Shown here in pieces: positions 8,401-11,088 of a DNA stretch of 11,088 nt. The notes below the pieces were generated by a model that had not been told where the DNA came from, did not search any database, and saw only the letters and a program-made list of their open reading frames with translations. Made by a program: the position numbers and the translations under genes. The stretch is from an uncultured Collinsella sp. (GTDB taxonomy: Bacteria; Actinomycetota; Coriobacteriia; Coriobacteriales; Coriobacteriaceae). Position 1 is the first letter of the stretch. Each line of letters starts with the position of its first letter. The stretch lies in contig UQUX01000056.1 of NCBI GenBank assembly GCA_900544425.1, positions 1 to 11,088 of the forward strand. The letters run 5' to 3'.

Positions 8401-8760
8401 TTTAGCGACTACGACGTTCGTTGCGGTGTGCATCCCACGCCCGGCAAGATCCTGTACACCTCGACGCACGATACGTCGACGCTGGCCGGTTGGTGCACCC
8501 GTACCTTTGCGGGCGGCGATGAACCGAGCGGTGTTGAGGTGGCGGCCAAGCTGATGAGCGACGCGCTGGCAAGCGACGCTCCCCTAGTGATGATGCCGCT
8601 ACAGGATATCCTGGGACTTGGCGACGACGCGCGCATGAACGTTCCGGGCGTGGCCACGGGCAACTGGACCTGGCAAGCTGACGAGGCGGACATTGCAGCC
8701 GCCGAAAACAAAACCACACAGCTCCTGCGCAACAACCATAGATTCTGGGGCGAAGCGTGA
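5464..8760 (+). CDS. Bifunctional fusion: neopullulanase-like GH13 alpha-amylase + GH77 4-alpha-glucanotransferase (MalQ)
   Basis: The chain is 1098 residues in one frame. Residues 1-125 look like the beta-sandwich found before neopullulanase-type barrels. The GH13 barrel follows: DGVFNH (Asp263), GWRLD (nucleophile Asp351), GEVWE (acid/base Glu380) and SSHD (Asp455). A C-terminal beta-domain covers about 560-640. From about 650 comes a compact amylomaltase: GAGVVCHITSVP, then RLDHF (nucleophile Asp908), AEDLG (acid/base Glu954) and THD (Asp1003). Each half is full-length enough to work. There is no signal peptide or membrane segment, so it is probably cytoplasmic. The GH13 part would hydrolyse alpha-1,4 and perhaps alpha-1,6 links; the GH77 part would transfer maltooligosaccharides between chains. 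Downstream of the glg cluster, it could handle phosphorylase-limit dextrins. The Shine-Dalgarno is weak (TGGA near 5453), and no alternative start codon sits just upstream. Exact substrate is unknown. Confidence 0.93.
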   Translation: MRLIHNSRLPQFRTPFGAVTTGTTLSLSVILEDADPAQATLTLRTWVDEIGESRYPMTHEGDGIFTAELECTEPCLIWYSFICNIEGQPEVRLGAPQGRTGGEGVTYDYAEVPSFQVTVYKHRENRPTWYERGMVYQIFPDRYARDEHWRERTLAEVEKPRKGIQRRMVEDWNEPPVYERAEDGSIKTWDFYGGSLKGIQNDLPRIAELGFTAIYLNPIFEAASNHRYDTADYTKIDPILGTEQDFTELCEAAEKLGISIILDGVFNHTGDDSIYFNRYGNYPGVGAWQSEDSPWRDAFYFHEDGSYDCWWGVGNMPAINESSELVRERLLGKDGVIRKWLRAGAHGWRLDVADELSDDFLTEIKKAVLAEKPDALLLGEVWEDASNKISYGHLRRYLQGSELDSAMDYPFRDMVIGFLMGYKNAYQAAEDIETLRENYPREALSCALNLLSSHDRPRIISVLGGGPDESQLPECERSKWRLDENAMGLAKSRFWLATLMQMTFPGVPSIYYGDEYGLEGLTDPGNRRTMPTKEDLHDFDTFAIVKNASAVRRALPFMIDGEIKAFALNDEVLAYNRTGKDGESATVIINRSLRNSHRVTIPALGECASDVISGHECEIHNGTVTLDLYPLGSSIIYHHAEQRLQEPLDHGAGVVCHITSVPTDDGKPGTIGAPTRRFIDHLAAMGMRYWQVLPVNPTDFFRSPYAGPSAFAGNIDLLPESHEELAADFETWKARGGEDADPLYTAFKHRNADWLEKYCVYMAVKKYFEGESRHDWPADVARYNEHLIDDKRFHNEAELQAYMQYRFDLAWCELMNYAHKKGIEVIGDIPMYVSDDSADAWSEPENFWLSDTGKAIEISGAPPDNFAPEGQVWGNPTFRWDHMKQNGYSWWMDRLRRAFSLYDRVRLDHFLGFHSYFSIPAGKACAEGRWLAGPGKDLFQTAYDELGPLNFIAEDLGYLTPGVRAMASTCGFPGMDVLEFSDYDVRCGVHPTPGKILYTSTHDTSTLAGWCTRTFAGGDEPSGVEVAAKLMSDALASDAPLVMMPLQDILGLGDDARMNVPGVATGNWTWQADEADIAAAENKTTQLLRNNHRFWGEA

Positions 8761-8804
8761 TAAAACCCCCGATATAGGGTACAGTTACAGACGTTTGAAT
8801 TTTT

Positions 8805-8826
8805 GCGGGCAGAGTAATCTGCCCGC
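8805..8826 (+). other. Hairpin with GTAA loop before the zinc-ribbon gene (terminator or attenuator)
   Basis: GCGGGCAGA (8805-8813) pairs perfectly with TCTGCCCGC (8818-8826), closing a GTAA tetraloop of the stable GNRA class, and TTTA follows. It may terminate the GH13-GH77 transcript. It also ends only 11 bases before the AAGGA ribosome site of the next gene, so it could modulate that gene's expression. In 8761-8804 I see no convincing promoter. Confidence 0.6.
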
Positions 8827-8848
8827 TTTATGCTGAAAAGGAAGTATT

Positions 8849-9085
8849 ATGGCGCGCTACGATTACAAGTGCTCGAGCTGCGGCAACGTGTTTGAGGTTG
8901 AGCATCCCATGTCCGAGACTCCCGAGGTCGTGTGCCCCAGCTGCGGTGCCCCGGCGGCCAAGACGTTCTCGGCCAGCGGCATTAAATTTGAGGGAAGCGG
9001 TTTCTACAACACCGACCAGCGAAGCGGCGGCTCCAGCACCAGCGCCACCAGCGGCTGCTGCGCCAACTGCCCGCATAACCACTAG
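8849..9085 (+). CDS. FmdB-family small zinc-ribbon protein
   Basis: The 78-residue protein begins MARYDYKCSSCG and has a second CPSCG 20 residues after the first Cys-X2-Cys ends. The two pairs form a zinc ribbon typical of the FmdB/CxxC_CxxC_SSSS family. The middle (KFEGSGFYNTD) matches the usual family pattern, followed by a Ser/Gly/Thr-rich linker. The C-terminus (SGCCANCPHNH) adds three Cys and two His that could bind a second metal. The family is widespread and often called a putative regulator after an association with formamidase/acetamidase genes, but its function is not established. AAGGA at 8838-8842 lies six bases before ATG. It stands alone between a hairpin and a strong terminator, with no evident link to glycogen metabolism. 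Confidence 0.9.
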   Translation: MARYDYKCSSCGNVFEVEHPMSETPEVVCPSCGAPAAKTFSASGIKFEGSGFYNTDQRSGGSSTSATSGCCANCPHNH

Positions 9086-9093
9086 GAACCAAA

Positions 9094-9132
9094 CAGCCCC
9101 GCGATCGACACCGATCGCGGGGCTGATTCTTT
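9094..9132 (+). terminator. Strong rho-independent terminator after the zinc-ribbon gene
   Basis: A 14-bp perfect stem (9094-9107 with 9112-9125; core CCCCGCGATCG) with an ACAC loop is followed by ATTCTTTA. It begins 9 bases after the stop codon. On the opposite strand the stem is followed by TTTGGTT, so it could also stop convergent rsmB transcripts. Confidence 0.88.
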
Positions 9133-9154
9133 AGCTACCCAGGTTTCCTTATGA

Positions 9155-9219
9155 GTTGCGGTGAAATAAGGACTGTTTGGTGGGCAGAAGCCGCTATTCA
9201 ATCCCTATTTCACCGCAAC
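9155..9219. repeat. Intergenic inverted repeat, possible dispersed palindromic element
   Basis: GTTGCGGTGAAATA (9155-9168) is exactly complementary to TATTTCACCGCAAC (9206-9219). Pairing continues imperfectly inward to 9178/9196, giving 20 of 24 pairs and a 17-nt loop. It ends 7 bases from the rsmB stop. Neither strand has a T-run after the stem, so a simple terminator explains it poorly. It may be a REP/MITE-like unit, but only one copy is in the window. Confidence 0.6.
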
Positions 9220-9226
9220 ATATTAG

Positions 9227-10627
9227 TTACTTACGAATCAGGCGGGCGCAGAAGTGGCCGTCGTAGGAGTCGGCGTTTACTGGCACGCTTTGGAAAAGAC
9301 CTCGGTCGTTTTGGCGTACGAAAACGAGCTTCTTGGCCTGCTCGAAATCAGGCAGTTGCAGAATCTGTGCCTCGGAGAGAGGCGCCACGGTAAAGCAGGC
9401 GCCCTCGGGAGAGGCCAGGAAGGCATCTACGACCTGCGTGTTCTCTTCATCAAATACCGAGCAGGTGGCATAGATAAGTTCACCGCCGGCAGCCACGCGT
9501 GCGGCTGCTTCCTTGAGCATCATCAACTGCAGTTTGGGCAACTCGGTCGTAACGTCATTCTCAGTTAGGCGCCACGGGATCTCGGGATGACGACGCATGG
9601 TGCCGGTGCCAGAGCACGGCGCATCGATAAAGACCGTATCGAACTTAACCGGCTTGCCAAGCATGGCATCAAACGACGTCAGTACTTCATCAAGCTCGCA
9701 GGCATCACCCGAAACCGTACGAACGCCCTGAATACCGGCCTTGTGCAGGCGAGCGAGATTCAGATCGCATTTGCGATCATGCAGATCGAGCGCCGTATGC
9801 TGACGCTCATAGCCCGCACGCTTGGCCTGGCACATCATCACATAGGTCTTGGTGCCACGACCGGCACCAATCTCAAGGCAGCTTCCAGGGCGCGTGGCAG
9901 CTGTGGCGATAAGCTGCGCATTGAGATCAGATGCCACCGCGGCAGCACGCTCAAACACACCCGATGCAACCGTGACCTGCGCATCTACCGGGGCATGGCA
10001 GCCCGGGAAAACGGGCGCGACGAGCTGCGAGACATACGGATCGGGCTTGGTCGCAAAGGCGTTCTCATGCAGGGCCAGCGGCGCGGGGGCCAGATTGCCG
10101 GCAAAGTTAAGCGCACCCTCAGGCGTGTCGAACGATGCCATAATGCGAGCGCACAGCCAACGCGGCAGACCCATCAGGCGCGACAGACGAACCAGGCGTC
10201 GCTCAGACTCATCTACATCGGACGCCGTGGCAAAGTCCTCAACATTGTCCGCAACCTTATGCAGCACGGCATTGGCCAAGCCAGCGGCGGACTTAGCGCC
10301 GCAGCGAACCAGCTCAACACCCTGACTTACAGCAACGCGCCCAGGCGTATGTAAATAGAGCATCTCGAAAGCCGAGATACGAAGCGCCATGCGAACACGC
10401 GGCGCAACCTTTTTAGGCTTATCGAGAAACTGGTCGAGCAGCTCGTCCAAAATACCCTGCGTGGCGGCCACACCAAGTGCCAAGCGGGCGGCAAAAGCGG
10501 AATCGCGCTGATCAATAGCCTTGGCCGATGCGCGAGAGGACAGCACGTCGCGCGCATACATGCCGCGGCGATCGGCCTCCATCAGCACATCGAGCGCAAG
10601 CTTGCGCGCGGGAGACAGCTTGCTCAT
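9227..10627 (-). CDS. rsmB: 16S rRNA (cytosine-C5)-methyltransferase, RsmB/Sun family
   Basis: The 466-residue enzyme would methylate a cytosine of 16S rRNA (C967 in E. coli) using S-adenosylmethionine. Residues 1 to about 140 form the NusB-like RNA-binding domain of RsmB. The Rossmann methyltransferase domain follows: motif I EIGAGRGTK (252-260), motif IV DAPCSGTG with Cys338, and motif VI YATCS with Cys389. In m5C RNA methyltransferases the TCS Cys is the nucleophile and the PCS Cys helps product release; both are present. The start is ATG at 10627-10625, overlapping the fmt stop as ATGA and giving an N-terminus (MSKLSPARKLALDVL) typical of the family. A longer frame reaching 10675 would overlap fmt by 52 bases without support. 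Motif I departs from the usual APGGK form, but the identity is firm. Confidence 0.93.
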   Translation of the reverse strand: MSKLSPARKLALDVLMEADRRGMYARDVLSSRASAKAIDQRDSAFAARLALGVAATQGILDELLDQFLDKPKKVAPRVRMALRISAFEMLYLHTPGRVAVSQGVELVRCGAKSAAGLANAVLHKVADNVEDFATASDVDESERRLVRLSRLMGLPRWLCARIMASFDTPEGALNFAGNLAPAPLALHENAFATKPDPYVSQLVAPVFPGCHAPVDAQVTVASGVFERAAAVASDLNAQLIATAATRPGSCLEIGAGRGTKTYVMMCQAKRAGYERQHTALDLHDRKCDLNLARLHKAGIQGVRTVSGDACELDEVLTSFDAMLGKPVKFDTVFIDAPCSGTGTMRRHPEIPWRLTENDVTTELPKLQLMMLKEAAARVAAGGELIYATCSVFDEENTQVVDAFLASPEGACFTVAPLSEAQILQLPDFEQAKKLVFVRQNDRGLFQSVPVNADSYDGHFCARLIRK

Positions 10628-11088
10628 GACAGAACACCCCACGAAAGATCGGCGCCTTGCAGCCCAGCAGCCCAAGCAGAAGCGGCCATACCACGCTTGC
10701 CATCGGGCTTAACCTCGAGCAGTTCAACCGCACCATCGGAAAGGCCAAGGAAAACACGCTTGGCCTTAATGAGAACCTGACCCTCGCCAAGCGACACATC
10801 AGCCGGCGCAGCATCGAGCACGCGCACGGTCTTGCCGGCAATCACGCAACGAGCAGGCGCAGTATCGGACGAAGCGAGCACATGACGCACGCAATCGAGC
10901 GCAGCCATCTGCGGATCCAGACGCATCTCCAGCTTGGAAATCTTGGCAGCATGGGTAACGAGCGCCTCATCCTGTTCAGTCCACACGGCGGTGCCATCGG
11001 CAAGAGAAGGAAGCGTATCAGCAAGCAGTTTGCCGCCAAGCTCACCAAGCTCCATGGTCAGCGCCTCAGCATGCTTACCGGCAACCGA
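10624..11088 (-). CDS. fmt: Methionyl-tRNA formyltransferase, C-terminal part (5' end outside window)
   Basis: The frame is open from the window edge to TGA at 10626-10624, giving the last 154 residues of a protein usually about 310 long. It covers the end of the formyltransferase domain (ELGELGGKLLADTLP) and the C-terminal tRNA-binding domain, which starts near EQDEALVTHAAKISKLE; that stretch is diagnostic of Fmt. The enzyme formylates Met-tRNAfMet for translation initiation. The usual AFNPWP-like stretch after the KIS motif is not recognisable here (VRHVLASSDTAPA), so the domain is somewhat divergent. The catalytic Asn-His-Asp region lies outside the window. The fmt-rsmB order is common in bacteria, often after def. 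The internal ATG at 11055 is not the start. Confidence 0.88.
   Translation of the reverse strand, partial: SVAGKHAEALTMELGELGGKLLADTLPSLADGTAVWTEQDEALVTHAAKISKLEMRLDPQMAALDCVRHVLASSDTAPARCVIAGKTVRVLDAAPADVSLGEGQVLIKAKRVFLGLSDGAVELLEVKPDGKRGMAASAWAAGLQGADLSWGVLS

Noticed and set aside
9587..10354. 255-codon plus-strand frame opposite rsmB
   Set aside because: rsmB on the other strand has all its family motifs; this frame has none and is a codon-bias shadow.

Overview
The window looks like chromosomal DNA from a high-GC anaerobic actinobacterium. A Coriobacteriia (Collinsella-like) source is my best guess, resting on base composition, codon use and a paired GlgC/GlgD next to glycogen phosphorylase and glycogen synthase. 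That assignment is inference, not a database result. There are no rRNA or tRNA genes, CRISPR arrays, transposases or phage genes.

Positions 1-5245 (+ strand) are a glycogen storage cluster: the 3' end of glgP, then glgC, glgD and glgA. GlgC/GlgD would make ADP-glucose, GlgA would polymerise it, and GlgP would release glucose-1-phosphate from the polymer. GlgD has the glycogen-specific fold but lacks the glycine-rich nucleotide loop and has Asn128 where GlgC has its catalytic Asp128, so it looks like a non-catalytic partner. GlgA carries a normal synthase core (about 490 residues) plus an appended tail of about 260 residues. The tail is acidic first and then Lys/Thr/Ala-rich, histone-H1-like, and is built from repeats of about 60 residues. 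No branching enzyme is visible in the window. A hairpin terminator closes the cluster at 5282-5308.

Positions 5309-8760 (+ strand) hold a 27-bp imperfect palindrome overlapping a possible promoter, then one 1098-residue gene that fuses a neopullulanase-like GH13 amylase to a GH77 4-alpha-glucanotransferase (MalQ). Both halves keep their catalytic residues. With no signal peptide it should act in the cytoplasm on glycogen or imported maltodextrins, possibly as a one-chain debranching and disproportionating enzyme complementing GlgP.

Positions 8761-9226 hold a hairpin in the leader of a small FmdB-type zinc-ribbon gene, a strong terminator, and a separate 65-bp inverted repeat that resembles a dispersed palindromic element.

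Positions 9227-11088 (- strand) are housekeeping: the 3' part of fmt (methionyl-tRNA formyltransferase) followed by rsmB (16S rRNA m5C methyltransferase), coupled by an ATGA stop/start overlap. They converge on the zinc-ribbon gene. The most notable items are the GlgA tail, the GH13-GH77 fusion with its candidate operator, and the intergenic inverted repeat at 9155-9219.
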